From: Rikenellaceae bacterium
GTDB lineage: Bacteria > Bacteroidota > Bacteroidia > Bacteroidales > Rikenellaceae
NCBI GenBank assembly: GCA_015060015.1
Contig: SUZG01000007.1
Location: forward strand, 1-64,000
Length of the DNA stretch: 64,000 bases
Reading direction: 5' to 3'
Below the pieces are notes generated by a model that was given only the letters and a program-made list of their open reading frames with translations, was not told the DNA's origin and did not search any database. Shown in pieces: positions 1 to 8,727 of this stretch; positions within the stretch are counted from its first letter, which is position 1, and every line of letters starts with the position of its first letter. Both the position numbers and the translations under genes were made by a program.

Positions 1-274
1 TGAAAAGCATGAGGAATATAGTGTAACAAAACAAGTTAGCAATTTCTTATCCATTGCCCATTCTCATGCAAGTTCTTCTTAATGGTTTGATACTCAAAGA
101 ATATTAATCAAACTTCATCAAATATACGAAATTTTTATTGATTTACACCTTTTATGTAGTGATTTTTTAACTGTCCGCAATGACCTTATGACACAGCGAC
201 CGACCGAAGCAAAGGGATATATGTACCCAAAGAGCAAAATATTTTGCCACAAACGCATTATCTTCGGAGAAAAA

Positions 275-306
275 TTTCCGAAAACGCCAATTATTCACTA
301 TCTTTG
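275..306 (+). promoter_or_regulatory. Bacteroidetes-type promoter of fba
   Basis: The -7 box TATCTTTG lies at 299-306 and matches the TAnnTTTG consensus of the Bacteroidetes primary sigma factor. The -33 element is weak (TTTC near 275). Transcription would start near 312 and give a leader of almost 90 nt. Confidence 0.6.
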
Positions 307-320
307 CGACGCAAAAATTT

Positions 321-386
321 ATGAATGACATTTTTACCCACCTCAAAGAGGTGAGAGAGAAGGAAAATTATTCATTAACTTCATAA
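321..386 (+). CDS. Possible 21-codon leader peptide before fba
   Basis: ATG at 321 opens a 21-residue frame (MNDIFTHLKEVREKENYSLTS) ending in TAA at 384-386, wholly inside the predicted fba leader and 13 nt before the fba ATG. The perfect hairpin at 339-353 falls inside it, so its translation would affect folding of the leader. There is no recognised family and nothing amino-acid-specific in the composition. A chance frame is a real alternative. Confidence 0.25.
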   Translation: MNDIFTHLKEVREKENYSLTS

Positions 387-399
387 TAAAAACAAAATT

Positions 400-1395
400 A
401 TGGTATCTTACAAAGATCTTGGCCTCGTAAACACACGCGAGATGTTTAAGAAGGCTATCGAGGGTGGTTACGCTATCCCCGCTTTCAACTTCAACAATAT
501 GGAGCAGATGCAGGCAATCATCTCTGCTTGTGTAGAGTGCTCTTCACCTGTTATCCTGCAGGTATCTTCTGGCGCACGCAAGTACGCTAACCAGACTTTG
601 CTCCGCTATATGGCACAGGGTGCTGTTGAGTATGCAAAGGAGTTGGGCAAGAACATCCCTATCGTTCTTCACCTCGACCACGGTAACTCATTCGAGTTGT
701 GCAAGAACTGTATCGATATGGGCTTCTCATCTGTTATGATCGACGGTTCACACCTTCCCTATGACGAGAATGTAGCCCTCACAAAGCAGGTTGTTGATTA
801 CGCACACCAGTTCGACGTAACAGTTGAGGGTGAGCTCGGCGTATTGGCAGGTGTTGAGGATGAGGTATCAGCAGAGGTTGCTCACTACACTCGCCCCGAG
901 GAGGTTGTAGATTTCGTAACAAAGACAGGTGTTGATTCATTGGCTATCTCAATCGGTACATCACACGGTGCTAACAAGTTCAAGCCCGAGCAGTGTACTC
1001 GTAACGAGGAGGGTATCCTTCTTCCTCCCCCCTTGCGTTTCGATATCCTGGCAGAGATCGAGAAGCAGTTGCCCGGATTCCCCATTGTATTGCACGGCTC
1101 ATCATCAGTTCCTCAGGAGTATGTTAAGATCATCAACACTCACGGTGGTGCATTGAAGGATGCAGTAGGTATCCCCGAGGAGCAGTTGCGTCAGGCTGCA
1201 AAGTCAGCAGTTTGCAAGATCAACATCGACTCTGACGGTCGTTTGGCTATGACTGCAATGGTACGCAAGGTATTCGTTGACAACCCCGCAGAGTTCGATC
1301 CTCGTAAGTACTTGGGTCCCGCTCGTGACGAGTTGAAGAAGCTTTACAAGCACAAGTGCGAGAACGTTTTGGGTTCTGCAGGCCGTGTAGAGTAA
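400..1395 (+). CDS. fba: Class II fructose-bisphosphate aldolase
   Basis: The 331-residue cytosolic enzyme reversibly cleaves fructose 1,6-bisphosphate to dihydroxyacetone phosphate and glyceraldehyde 3-phosphate in glycolysis and gluconeogenesis. It has the class II zinc signature HLDHGNSFELC near residue 91, the acidic segment VEGELG near 142, and the phosphate/zinc loop motif HGSSS near 233. Length and motifs fit the longer class II subtype. The start at 400 follows an A-rich leader with no Shine-Dalgarno, as is usual in Bacteroidetes. The gene is monocistronic: its own promoter lies upstream and a strong terminator follows at 1421-1450. Codon choice is skewed (TTG, AAG, GAG), as expected for high expression. 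A remnant of a second copy of its 3' end lies 185 bp downstream. A second, shorter class II aldolase is at 46171. Confidence 0.95.
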   Translation: MVSYKDLGLVNTREMFKKAIEGGYAIPAFNFNNMEQMQAIISACVECSSPVILQVSSGARKYANQTLLRYMAQGAVEYAKELGKNIPIVLHLDHGNSFELCKNCIDMGFSSVMIDGSHLPYDENVALTKQVVDYAHQFDVTVEGELGVLAGVEDEVSAEVAHYTRPEEVVDFVTKTGVDSLAISIGTSHGANKFKPEQCTRNEEGILLPPPLRFDILAEIEKQLPGFPIVLHGSSSVPQEYVKIINTHGGALKDAVGIPEEQLRQAAKSAVCKINIDSDGRLAMTAMVRKVFVDNPAEFDPRKYLGPARDELKKLYKHKCENVLGSAGRVE

Positions 1396-1420
1396 ATTTA
1401 AGCTTTACGATAATTTAGGA

Positions 1421-1450
1421 AAGCGACTCCGTAATGGAGTCGCTTTTTGT
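1421..1450 (+). terminator. Rho-independent terminator of fba
   Basis: A 9-bp stem AGCGACTCC/GGAGTCGCT with a five-base loop is followed by TTTTTG. Confidence 0.9.
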
Positions 1451-1488
1451 TTCTCGCACTTGTGATGATATTGACATTCCCCCTAAAT

Positions 1489-1555
1489 CCCCCTTTGGGA
1501 AACTTTAATGTTTCCCTTGCCTGCTTTCGCTTACTCGCAGTCTTGACAAAGGGGG
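1489..1555. repeat. Intergenic inverted repeat between fba and its remnant
   Basis: Nine-bp arms CCCCCTTTG (1489-1497) and CAAAGGGGG (1547-1555) enclose a smaller perfect hairpin, GGGAAAC/GTTTCCC (1497-1516). There is no open frame. It looks like a small dispersed palindromic repeat and sits between the two copies of the fba 3' end. Confidence 0.6.
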
Positions 1556-1580
1556 ACTTTGGTCGCAAATGCTCCATTTA

Positions 1581-1617
1581 CGAGAACGTTTTGGGCTCAG
1601 CAGGTCGTGTAGAGTAA
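1581..1617 (+). pseudogene. Remnant of a second fba 3' end
   Basis: These 37 nt match the last 37 nt of fba (1359-1395) with three differences. In frame it encodes ENVLGSAGRVE-stop, the same C-terminus as fba, and all three differences are silent (Gly, Ser and Gly codons). No aldolase sequence lies before it. It is best read as the surviving tail of a deleted tandem paralogue and is followed by its own terminator at 1640-1665. Confidence 0.7.
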
Positions 1618-1639
1618 TTCGATTTTGCAACGTATGATA

Positions 1640-1665
1640 AAAGGCGACTTTCGGGTCGCCTTTTC
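1640..1665 (+). terminator. Terminator after the fba remnant
   Basis: An 8-bp stem AAGGCGAC/GTCGCCTT with loop TTTCGG is followed by TTTTC. It is unrelated in sequence to the functional fba terminator, so it presumably belonged to the lost paralogue. Confidence 0.8.
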
Positions 1666-1682
1666 TTGTGCTTATCTTTTGT

Positions 1683-1776
1683 AATAGGGAGATTAGGGAG
1701 GTTAAAGAGGTTAGGGATATTTCAAAAAGAAATCGCTAAATTCATTAAATTCTCTAATTTCCCTAAACTCCCTAAC
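1683..1776. repeat. 9-nt-period inverted repeat after clpB (copy 1)
   Basis: The left arm (1683-1718) consists of consecutive 9-nt units close to GTTAGGGAG. The right arm (from about 1736) is built of their complements, such as CTAAACTCC and CTAATTTCC, so the whole can fold into a long imperfect hairpin. It starts nine bases past the clpB stop codon on the minus strand. The same unit pattern recurs at 56455 and 59390, but this copy lacks the conserved module attached there. Confidence 0.75.
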
Positions 1777-1784
1777 CAAAAAAC

Positions 1785-4385
1785 CTAATTCCTGAACACC
1801 AGCTTATCGCCGTCGGCATCGATAAGAATCGGTTTGTCGCGATTTACATCGCCGGCGAGGATGCGTTTCGAGAGGTCGTTCACCACCTCGCGCTGGATAA
1901 CTCGCTTGACGGGTCTTGCACCAAACATAGCATCATAGCCAAGGCGGGCAATAAGCTCTCGGGCAGCGTCGGTATAGTCCAAGACAATGCCATTCTCCGC
2001 GAGCATCTTACAGATGATACCCATCTGAATATCAACAATCTGCTCGATATCGCGGCGGGTAAGCGGCTCAAACATCACAATCTCGTCGATACGATTCAGG
2101 AACTCGGGTTTGAGGTAGGTTTTCAGCAACTCAACCACATCCTCGCGGGTGCGTTCCACCACCTCCGCCGAAATATTCTCGCCATCGAAGCCCTTCGAAA
2201 AATTCTCCTGAATAATGTGCGAGCCCATATTCGAGGTCATGATGATTATCGTATTGCGGAAATCGACCGTGCGACCCTTGTTATCCGTAAGTCGGCCATC
2301 GTCAAGCACCTGCAACAGAATATTAAAGACATCGGGGTGGGCCTTCTCAATCTCGTCGAGCAGCACCACCGAATAGGGCTTGCGACGCACCGCCTCGGTG
2401 AGCTGTCCGCCCTCGTCGTAGCCGACATATCCCGGAGGTGCACCCACCAGACGCGACACACTGTGGCGTTCCTGATACTCACTCATATCGATACGCGTGA
2501 GCATCTGCTCGTCGTTGAACAGGAACTCCGCTAAAGCCTTCGCAAGCTCGGTCTTGCCGACACCCGTAGTGCCGAGGAAGATGAACGAGCCGATAGGCTT
2601 GCGGCTATCGTTCAGGCCGGCACGCGAACGACGCACTGCATCCGATATAACCTCGATAGCCTGCTGCTGACCGACAACCCTGCGATGCAGCTCCGACTCC
2701 ATATTGAGCAGTTTCTCGCGTTCCGACGATAGCATACGCTTCACGGGGATACCCGTCCAGCGTGATACCACCTCGGCGATATCCTGCGAATCGACCTCCT
2801 CCTTAATCATCGCATCGCCCGACGAGGTCATACGCAGCTGCTCCTCCAAAGCCTCAATCTGCTTCTCGGCCTCGACAATCTTGCCGTAGCGAATCTCCGC
2901 CACGCGGCCATAGTCGCCCTGACGTTCGGCCTGCTGTGCCTCGATTTTCAGGTGTTCGATGCTATCCTTGTTCTCCTGTATCTTCTGCAACAAATCTCTC
3001 TCGCCCTGCCACTTGGCTCGCAGAGTGGACTCCTTCGACTTCAAATCCTCAATCTCGCGAGTGAGGTTTTCAACTCGCTGCTCGTCCTTCTCGCGGCGTA
3101 TAGCCTCGCGTTCAATCTCCAATTGGCGGATACGACGGTCGAGGTTGTCGATATCCTCGGGTACGGAGTTCATCTCCAAACGCAGATGTGCCGCAGCCTC
3201 ATCCACAAGGTCGATAGCCTTATCGGGCAGGAAACGCGATGTGATATAGCGGTGCGAGAGCTCCACAGCCGCGATAATTGCCTCGTCCTTGATGCGTACG
3301 CGGTGGTGATTCTCGTATCTCTCCTTCAAGCCACGCATAATGGAGATGGCATCTTCGGTGGTAGGCTCATCGACCATAACCTTCTGGAAACGGCGTTCCA
3401 GAGCCTTGTCCTGCTCGAAGTATTTCTGGAACTCGTCAAGCGTAGTGGCACCAATCGTACGCAACTCGCCACGAGCCAGAGCCGGCTTCAGGATATTGGC
3501 AGCGTCCATAGCACCACTCGACTTGCCGGCACCAACCAGCGTATGAATCTCGTCGATGAAGAGCAGAATCTCGCCATCGCCAGCGATGACCTCCTGCACG
3601 ACGCCTTTCAACCTCTCCTCGAACTCGCCCTGATACTTCGCACCGGCAATCAACGCACCCATATCGAGTGAGAAGATTGTCTTCGACTTCAAATTCTCGG
3701 GCACATCGCCATCGACAATACGATGGGCAATACCCTCGGCTATGGCGGTCTTACCAACACCCGCCTCGCCGACCAGAATAGGGTTGTTCTTTGTGCGGCG
3801 TGAGAGAATCTGCAACACGCGGCGAATCTCGTCATCGCGACCGATTACGGGGTCCAACTTGCCACTGCGGGCCATCTCATTGAGGTTGATAGCATACTTG
3901 CCCAGAGCATCGAACTCCTGCGACGAGGTCTGCGAATCGATAGTAGCACCCTTGCGGAAGGCTCGTATAGCCTCAATCAGCTCCTTCTCCGAGGCTCCAT
4001 TGCGTTTCAGAATATCGGCAGCCTGACCTCTCTCGGCAACCAAGCCAAGCAGAAGATGCTCCACAGAGGCGTATTTATCGTTGAATTTGCGAGTGAAATC
4101 AACGCCTCGCTGTATAACCTTTGATGTGTCGCCCGAGAAGAACTGCTCACCACCGGCACCCGACACTGTGGGCAGAGCCTCCACCGCCCGACGAACTTCA
4201 TCTCGCAACATTGCGACATTTACACCCACACGCCCCAGCAGATAGGCTCCGATAGAGTCGTCCTGTGCAACGATAACACCCAACAAATGCAGCGGCTCAA
4301 CAGCTTGCTGACGCTGCTGTGCAGCAAGAGCTACCGCACCCTGCAATACCTCTTGTGCTTTGATAGTAAGTGAATTGATGTTCAT
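1785..4385 (-). CDS. clpB: ATP-dependent disaggregase ClpB
   Basis: This 866-residue Hsp100 chaperone acts with DnaK/DnaJ/GrpE in the cytosol to rescue aggregated proteins. It has an N-terminal Clp_N repeat domain (about 1-150) and AAA module 1 with Walker [10 protein letters not shown] near residue 207 and Walker [13 protein letters not shown] long coiled-coil middle domain (about 400-525), which separates ClpB from ClpA and ClpC, is followed by AAA module 2 with Walker [10 protein letters not shown] near 605. Length is typical for ClpB. It is transcribed alone, divergently from the lipocalin gene, and ends in TAG. The divergent spacer holds the palindrome TGACA-AAA-TGTCA, a possible stress operator. 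A 9-nt-period palindrome follows the stop codon. Confidence 0.97.
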   Translation of the reverse strand: MNINSLTIKAQEVLQGAVALAAQQRQQAVEPLHLLGVIVAQDDSIGAYLLGRVGVNVAMLRDEVRRAVEALPTVSGAGGEQFFSGDTSKVIQRGVDFTRKFNDKYASVEHLLLGLVAERGQAADILKRNGASEKELIEAIRAFRKGATIDSQTSSQEFDALGKYAINLNEMARSGKLDPVIGRDDEIRRVLQILSRRTKNNPILVGEAGVGKTAIAEGIAHRIVDGDVPENLKSKTIFSLDMGALIAGAKYQGEFEERLKGVVQEVIAGDGEILLFIDEIHTLVGAGKSSGAMDAANILKPALARGELRTIGATTLDEFQKYFEQDKALERRFQKVMVDEPTTEDAISIMRGLKERYENHHRVRIKDEAIIAAVELSHRYITSRFLPDKAIDLVDEAAAHLRLEMNSVPEDIDNLDRRIRQLEIEREAIRREKDEQRVENLTREIEDLKSKESTLRAKWQGERDLLQKIQENKDSIEHLKIEAQQAERQGDYGRVAEIRYGKIVEAEKQIEALEEQLRMTSSGDAMIKEEVDSQDIAEVVSRWTGIPVKRMLSSEREKLLNMESELHRRVVGQQQAIEVISDAVRRSRAGLNDSRKPIGSFIFLGTTGVGKTELAKALAEFLFNDEQMLTRIDMSEYQERHSVSRLVGAPPGYVGYDEGGQLTEAVRRKPYSVVLLDEIEKAHPDVFNILLQVLDDGRLTDNKGRTVDFRNTIIIMTSNMGSHIIQENFSKGFDGENISAEVVERTREDVVELLKTYLKPEFLNRIDEIVMFEPLTRRDIEQIVDIQMGIICKMLAENGIVLDYTDAARELIARLGYDAMFGARPVKRVIQREVVNDLSKRILAGDVNRDKPILIDADGDKLVFRN

Positions 4386-4521
4386 ATTATTAAATATTTG
4401 TATGTTTTTTCTCGTTTATATTCTCGTTTTTCCACACTATAAACAAATCGTTTGCCAACACCGATTTTCACCCTTCGCAACGATACTTTGGCAGACTATG
4501 GCAGAGCAAAAACCCGCCTGC

Positions 4522-4534
4522 TGACAAAATGTCA
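4522..4534. promoter_or_regulatory. Palindrome in the clpB-lipocalin divergent spacer
   Basis: TGACA and TGTCA arms are separated by AAA. The site lies 137 bp upstream of clpB and 73 bp upstream of the lipocalin start, a plausible place for an operator shared by the divergent genes. No regulator is identified. Confidence 0.35.
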
Positions 4535-4606
4535 TACCAATATCACACCACCCGCTTTCGCTTTTGTACGGTTATTGCATCGAGTGGGGAAACAAAACAA
4601 ACAAAC

Positions 4607-5131
4607 ATGAAAACTTACTACAAAATTCGTATGATGTTATTATCATTAGTGCTCTTCCTTGCCGCCTGTGCATACAGCAAGAGCCGCCCCGACATCAACC
4701 GCGAAACGGTCAGCAACATCAACCTGAATGATTTTATGGGCCGCTGGTATGAGATTGCCCGTTTTGACCACCGATTTGAGAGGGATATGAGTGACATAAC
4801 AGCCACCTACACGCTGCTTGATGACGGAAAGATAGAGGTCGTAAACCGAGGCATACGCAACGGCAAGCCTGTGGAGGCACGAGGCAAGGCCAAGACAACC
4901 GACATCCCCGGCCGACTGCGGGTATCGTTCTTCTGGGAGTTCTACTCCGACTACAACATCCTCGCTATGGGGCCCGATGGCGGGTGGGTACTCATTGGCA
5001 GCAAGTCGCCAAACTATCTGTGGATAATGTCGCGGACGCCACATCTCGACACAGCGACATTGGGCCACATAATAGCATTGGCCAAGGCGAGAGGCTATGA
5101 TACCGATAAATTGATTATCGACAACGACTGA
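4607..5131 (+). CDS. Lipocalin-family lipoprotein (Blc-like)
   Basis: The 174-residue protein resembles bacterial outer-membrane lipocalins, which bind lipids or other hydrophobic ligands. A hydrophobic signal peptide ends in the lipobox LAAC. The lipocalin signature DFMGRWYEIARFD begins near residue 44 and the remainder forms the predicted beta-barrel. I chose the ATG at 4607 because an upstream in-frame ATG (4529) would add 26 residues ahead of a perfect signal peptide. It is divergent from clpB and convergent with the next gene, from which it is separated by only 3 bp. The physiological ligand is unknown. Confidence 0.85.
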   Translation: MKTYYKIRMMLLSLVLFLAACAYSKSRPDINRETVSNINLNDFMGRWYEIARFDHRFERDMSDITATYTLLDDGKIEVVNRGIRNGKPVEARGKAKTTDIPGRLRVSFFWEFYSDYNILAMGPDGGWVLIGSKSPNYLWIMSRTPHLDTATLGHIIALAKARGYDTDKLIIDND

Positions 5132-5134
5132 CAA

Positions 5135-6010
5135 CTATCGCTGACGCTTCAGGCGGAAGGTATAGATACGATTCTGGCGGGGATTGCGGGGCGTGTGGAA
5201 CGAGATATAGAGTTTGCCGCCCCTGCGTGCCACGCCCTCCGGCTCGTAGGGGATATGGTTGATATCAAACTGCCCCACCTTCTCGCCACTGACAACATCC
5301 ACAACGTGCAGCCACCTATCACGCGAAGGTACTCCGTCGGGCAGATATACTCTGCGGCGGTGCTTCATACTGCCTTGCGGAATGGCTATCGCACCTAACC
5401 TCTGCTCACTCAATACATCCCCCTGCGAGAGATGTACCTCGCCCGCAGAGTCGCTGTCGGCCAAAAGCGGCAGGCGGAACTCTTTGAGCATACGTTCGCC
5501 ATCGCGAGTGCAGTAGAGCCACAAACGGCGGCTCTTCGCATCGACAAACCAATCGGCAGGGCCGACAATATCATCACCATCATAGTAGATAGTCTGCACC
5601 AGACGAGAGCCATCAAGCGTAACATCGTTTACATAGCAGGTCCTTCGGCCACGACACTCCGTAACATAGAGAAGCGGGAACTGCGACTTTGAAGAGAGGC
5701 GTTCACAACCAAACGAAGCGTTGTTGCAATGCCCCGTATTGCCATCCAAGACAAAGTAAGAGATATATTTCAACCGTTTGATATCCAAGACCACACAACC
5801 ACCCTTGTCGTGCATCAGAAAGGCATAACGCCCCGCAATGGCCATACCCTGTGACGAGCCTTTGACCTCAACCGCAGCGGGGAGAAGGTCATCCACATTA
5901 CACAGCTCCTCTATTTCCAGACGGAATATTTTCTTCGGCTGTGCCGACACCACCGAGAATGTGGCCGAGAGCACCACAACAAAAATCAGGATTACGACAA
6001 CTCTCTTCAC
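5135..6010 (-). CDS. Secreted protein of unknown function, probably beta-propeller-like
   Basis: The 291-residue protein has an N-terminal signal peptide (about 1-23, cleavage after VSA) and no lipobox. Repeated strand-rich segments such as YAFLMHDKGGCVVLDI, PLLYVTECRGRRTCYV and KLYISFHTPRN look like blades of a propeller. I do not recognise a named family. It starts with GTG at 6008-6010, which overlaps the dxs stop (GTGA), so translation is probably coupled to dxs. No functional link to isoprenoid synthesis is evident. Confidence 0.65.
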   Translation of the reverse strand: MKRVVVILIFVVVLSATFSVVSAQPKKIFRLEIEELCNVDDLLPAAVEVKGSSQGMAIAGRYAFLMHDKGGCVVLDIKRLKYISYFVLDGNTGHCNNASFGCERLSSKSQFPLLYVTECRGRRTCYVNDVTLDGSRLVQTIYYDGDDIVGPADWFVDAKSRRLWLYCTRDGERMLKEFRLPLLADSDSAGEVHLSQGDVLSEQRLGAIAIPQGSMKHRRRVYLPDGVPSRDRWLHVVDVVSGEKVGQFDINHIPYEPEGVARRGGKLYISFHTPRNPRQNRIYTFRLKRQR

Positions 6011-7899
6011 TGCACAATATTCAGAATTGCCTGCTCAATACCGGCGGCATCGTAGCCACATTGAGCATATAACTCGGCAGGTGTACCCTGCTCAACAAAC
6101 TTATCGTCAATACCCAGCGAACGGACATCTACATCGTAGCCTTTCGCGTTGAAATAGTGTGCAACGGCCTCGCCGACACCGCCTCGCAAGACGCCATCCT
6201 CGACCGTCACAACACGCTTGAAACGCTTGCCCACCTCGTCAAGCAGAGCCTCATCCAGAGGCTTGGCAAAACGCAAATCGTAGTGTGCAACAGTGATATT
6301 ATGCTCCTGCTCAACCTTTTGAATAGCCGCAGCAGCGAAATTGCCGGCCGTACCGATTGAAAGCACAGCCACATTGTTGCCCTCCTTCAATTTTCGGCCA
6401 CGCCCCACAGCGACACCCTCAAAGGCCTTGCCCTTCCACTCGACGCCCTCGCCACAGCCACGCGGATAGCGTATGGCGAATGGTGCGGGGGTATTGACCG
6501 CCGTATAGAGCATCTGTCGCAGCTCGGCCTCATTCATCGGGGCTGCAACAATCATATTCGGGATGCACGACAGATAGGCCAAATCGAAGGCTCCGTGATG
6601 CGTGGCACCATCCTCGCCGACCAAGCCACCTCTGTCGAGGCAAAGCGTTACGGGGAGTTTTTGCAGTGCCACATCGTGAATGATGTTATCGTAGGCACGC
6701 TGCATAAATGTAGAGTATATGTTGCATACGGGGTGCATACCTCCCGCAGCCAGACCGGCAGCAAAGGTTACGGCGTGACCCTCGGCGATACCCACATCGA
6801 AGCAGCGTTCGGGCATCTCCCGCATCATAATATTCATCGAGCAGCCTGACGGCATAGCGGGTGTGATACCCACAACGGCGTCGTTCTCGCGTGCCAGCTC
6901 CAGCAGCGTCTCGCCAAAGACATCCTGATAACGCGAGGCATCACGCTTCGAGGGGATACGTTCGCCCGTATCGGGATTGAACTTGCCGGGGGCGTGCCAC
7001 AGCGACTGATTATCCTCGGCGGGCGAGTAACCCTTGCCTTTGGTGGTAATCAGGTGCAACAGCTTCGGCTCGTGGATATCCTTCAACGCTGTAAGCATAT
7101 CGACCAGCTCCTTGACATTGTGGCCGTCTATCTGACCGAAATAGCGGAAATTAAGGCTCTCGAAGAGGTTACTGTTCTGCAACAGACCCTGCTTCAAGGC
7201 GTTGCCCAGCTTCTGACAAAGACGCAACAGCGGCGGAATGTGCGAAAACCATCGCCACAGCGTGCGTTTAATGGTGTTATAATGGCGTGAGGCCGAGACG
7301 TGTGCAAGGTAGCGTTTCAATGCTCCTGTTGCCTGGTCAATGGCCATCTCGTTATCGTTGAGAATAACAAGCAGGTTGTTTTGCTTGTCGGCACCGGCAT
7401 TGTTCAACCCCTCAAAAGCCAGACCGCCCGTCATTGCTCCATCGCCAATCACAGCCACCACATTACACTCCTCGCCACGCAACTCGGCAGCCTTTGCCAG
7501 GCCGTAAGCCGCAGATATAGAGGTTGATGAGTGACCTGCACCAAACGAGTCGTACTCACTCTCGGCCATACGCGGGAAACCGCTTATGCCGTCCAGCTTA
7601 CGATTCGCCTTGAAAGCCTCGCGACGGCCCGTGATGATTTTATGTGCATAGGCCTGATGACCCACATCCCACACGAGCTTATCTTTCGGAGTATCATACA
7701 CATAGTGTATAGCAACGGTGAGCTCAATCGTGCCGAGGCTCGATGCCAGATGACCCGGGTTCTTCGAGCACTCCTCGATGATATACTGACGCAGCTCACG
7801 ACAATAGCGAGGCAACTCATCCACCGACAGTTTTTTAAGGTCGGCAGGCGAGTTCACCTTGTAGAGGAGGTCGTATTCTATGCGTTCAAGTGATTCCAT
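6007..7899 (-). CDS. dxs: 1-deoxy-D-xylulose-5-phosphate synthase
   Basis: The 630-residue thiamine-diphosphate enzyme condenses pyruvate and glyceraldehyde 3-phosphate to DXP, the first step of the MEP isoprenoid pathway and a precursor for vitamin B6 and thiamine. The ThDP-binding motif GDGAMTGGLAFEGLNN lies near residue 150. The catalytic-domain motif DRGGLVGEDGATHHG lies near residue 425, and the C-terminal transketolase domain follows. Length is normal. It is the first gene of a two-gene unit with the secreted protein that overlaps its stop. ispG and ispH of the same pathway are also in this window, at distant loci. Confidence 0.96.
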   Translation of the reverse strand: MESLERIEYDLLYKVNSPADLKKLSVDELPRYCRELRQYIIEECSKNPGHLASSLGTIELTVAIHYVYDTPKDKLVWDVGHQAYAHKIITGRREAFKANRKLDGISGFPRMAESEYDSFGAGHSSTSISAAYGLAKAAELRGEECNVVAVIGDGAMTGGLAFEGLNNAGADKQNNLLVILNDNEMAIDQATGALKRYLAHVSASRHYNTIKRTLWRWFSHIPPLLRLCQKLGNALKQGLLQNSNLFESLNFRYFGQIDGHNVKELVDMLTALKDIHEPKLLHLITTKGKGYSPAEDNQSLWHAPGKFNPDTGERIPSKRDASRYQDVFGETLLELARENDAVVGITPAMPSGCSMNIMMREMPERCFDVGIAEGHAVTFAAGLAAGGMHPVCNIYSTFMQRAYDNIIHDVALQKLPVTLCLDRGGLVGEDGATHHGAFDLAYLSCIPNMIVAAPMNEAELRQMLYTAVNTPAPFAIRYPRGCGEGVEWKGKAFEGVAVGRGRKLKEGNNVAVLSIGTAGNFAAAAIQKVEQEHNITVAHYDLRFAKPLDEALLDEVGKRFKRVVTVEDGVLRGGVGEAVAHYFNAKGYDVDVRSLGIDDKFVEQGTPAELYAQCGYDAAGIEQAILNIVQ

Positions 7900-7941
7900 C
7901 GCTACAAATATACGCTTTTTTCGGCAGTTGCAACAATCGGG

Positions 7942-8712
7942 CTACGCCACCGAGCACTCTATGCCCAATTCTTCTACCCTGCGGGCTATCTCTTGCAGCT
8001 CCTCACGCTGCACCTTCTCAAGAGTCTGGCAGGGAGTGTCGCGGTCCAGCGAATAGACCATAACACGCTGCGGCGATATCTGCTCGACCAGACGCAACCA
8101 CGCCGACACCTGCTCCTCGGTGGTGTTATCCACGCGTTGCGAGTTATATTCGCCTCGCAGGAACATAGTCTGCAAGATAAAGCGACCCTCAAAAAGTTTC
8201 ATCAGCTCGACCTGCCTCTCCACGCTGTAACTACCGCACGGTTTGTTAATCAGTTGCACCGTAGCATCGAAAGCCGAGTCGAGTTTCAGGATATTGTTAT
8301 CGACACGCAGTAGAGCCCGACGGACATCCTCGCGATGAATCTGCGTAGCGTTGCTCAACACCGACACCTTCGCCAGCGGAGCCTTCTCATCACGCAGGGC
8401 GATAGTGTCGTCAATAATCGCCTCAAAGTCGGGGTGCATCGTCGGCTCGCCATTACCCGCAAAGGTGATAACATCGGGCAGAGCACCCTCCGAGGCCATT
8501 CTGTCAAGCGTCGCCGAGAGCATCTCACGCACCGCCTCACGCGAATTGAAGCGGCGAAGACCCTCGTGGTCGGCATTCCAGCCACATTCGCAATAGATAC
8601 AGTCAAAGTTGCACAACTTCGACTCTATGGGCAGCAGATTGACGCCCAGCGAAAGACCCAGACGACGAGATTTCACAGGGCCAAAAATTATATTATCGTA
8701 AAGTGATGTCAT
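7942..8712 (-). CDS. Radical SAM protein (COG0731-like)
   Basis: The 256-residue protein carries the radical-SAM motif CNFDCIYC (Cys34, Cys38, Cys41) that binds a [4Fe-4S] cluster and S-adenosylmethionine. A GNGEPT motif near residue 92 matches the SAM-binding GGE-type segment. Overall similarity is to the COG0731 group, which is uncharacterised and related to wybutosine-synthesis enzymes. Cys43 follows the motif closely and may be structural. It lies 15 bp downstream of queA and is probably co-transcribed, which hints at an RNA- or translation-related role, but the substrate is unknown. Confidence 0.8.
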   Translation of the reverse strand: MTSLYDNIIFGPVKSRRLGLSLGVNLLPIESKLCNFDCIYCECGWNADHEGLRRFNSREAVREMLSATLDRMASEGALPDVITFAGNGEPTMHPDFEAIIDDTIALRDEKAPLAKVSVLSNATQIHREDVRRALLRVDNNILKLDSAFDATVQLINKPCGSYSVERQVELMKLFEGRFILQTMFLRGEYNSQRVDNTTEEQVSAWLRLVEQISPQRVMVYSLDRDTPCQTLEKVQREELQEIARRVEELGIECSVA

Positions 8713-8727
8713 AATCCAAATCCAATA

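Larger units (their letters stand above)
1..398. other. Non-coding leader region upstream of fba
   Basis: I see no gene of normal size in this AT-rich stretch. Its right part holds the fba promoter (-7 box at 299-306) and an untranslated leader of roughly 85-90 nt. The leader contains a perfect 6-bp hairpin, CACCTC/GAGGTG with loop AAA, at 339-353. It also holds a 21-codon open frame at 321-386 that stops 13 nt before fba. Positions 1-270 hold nothing I can assign. Confidence 0.6.

Noticed and set aside
1489..1555. CRISPR-like or IS-end interpretation of the palindrome downstream of fba
   Set aside because: There is only one pair of arms, no spacer series, no transposase and no target duplication that I can see.
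2952..3671. 239-codon plus-strand frame inside clpB
   Set aside because: It is antisense to conserved ClpB motifs with no start signals of its own.
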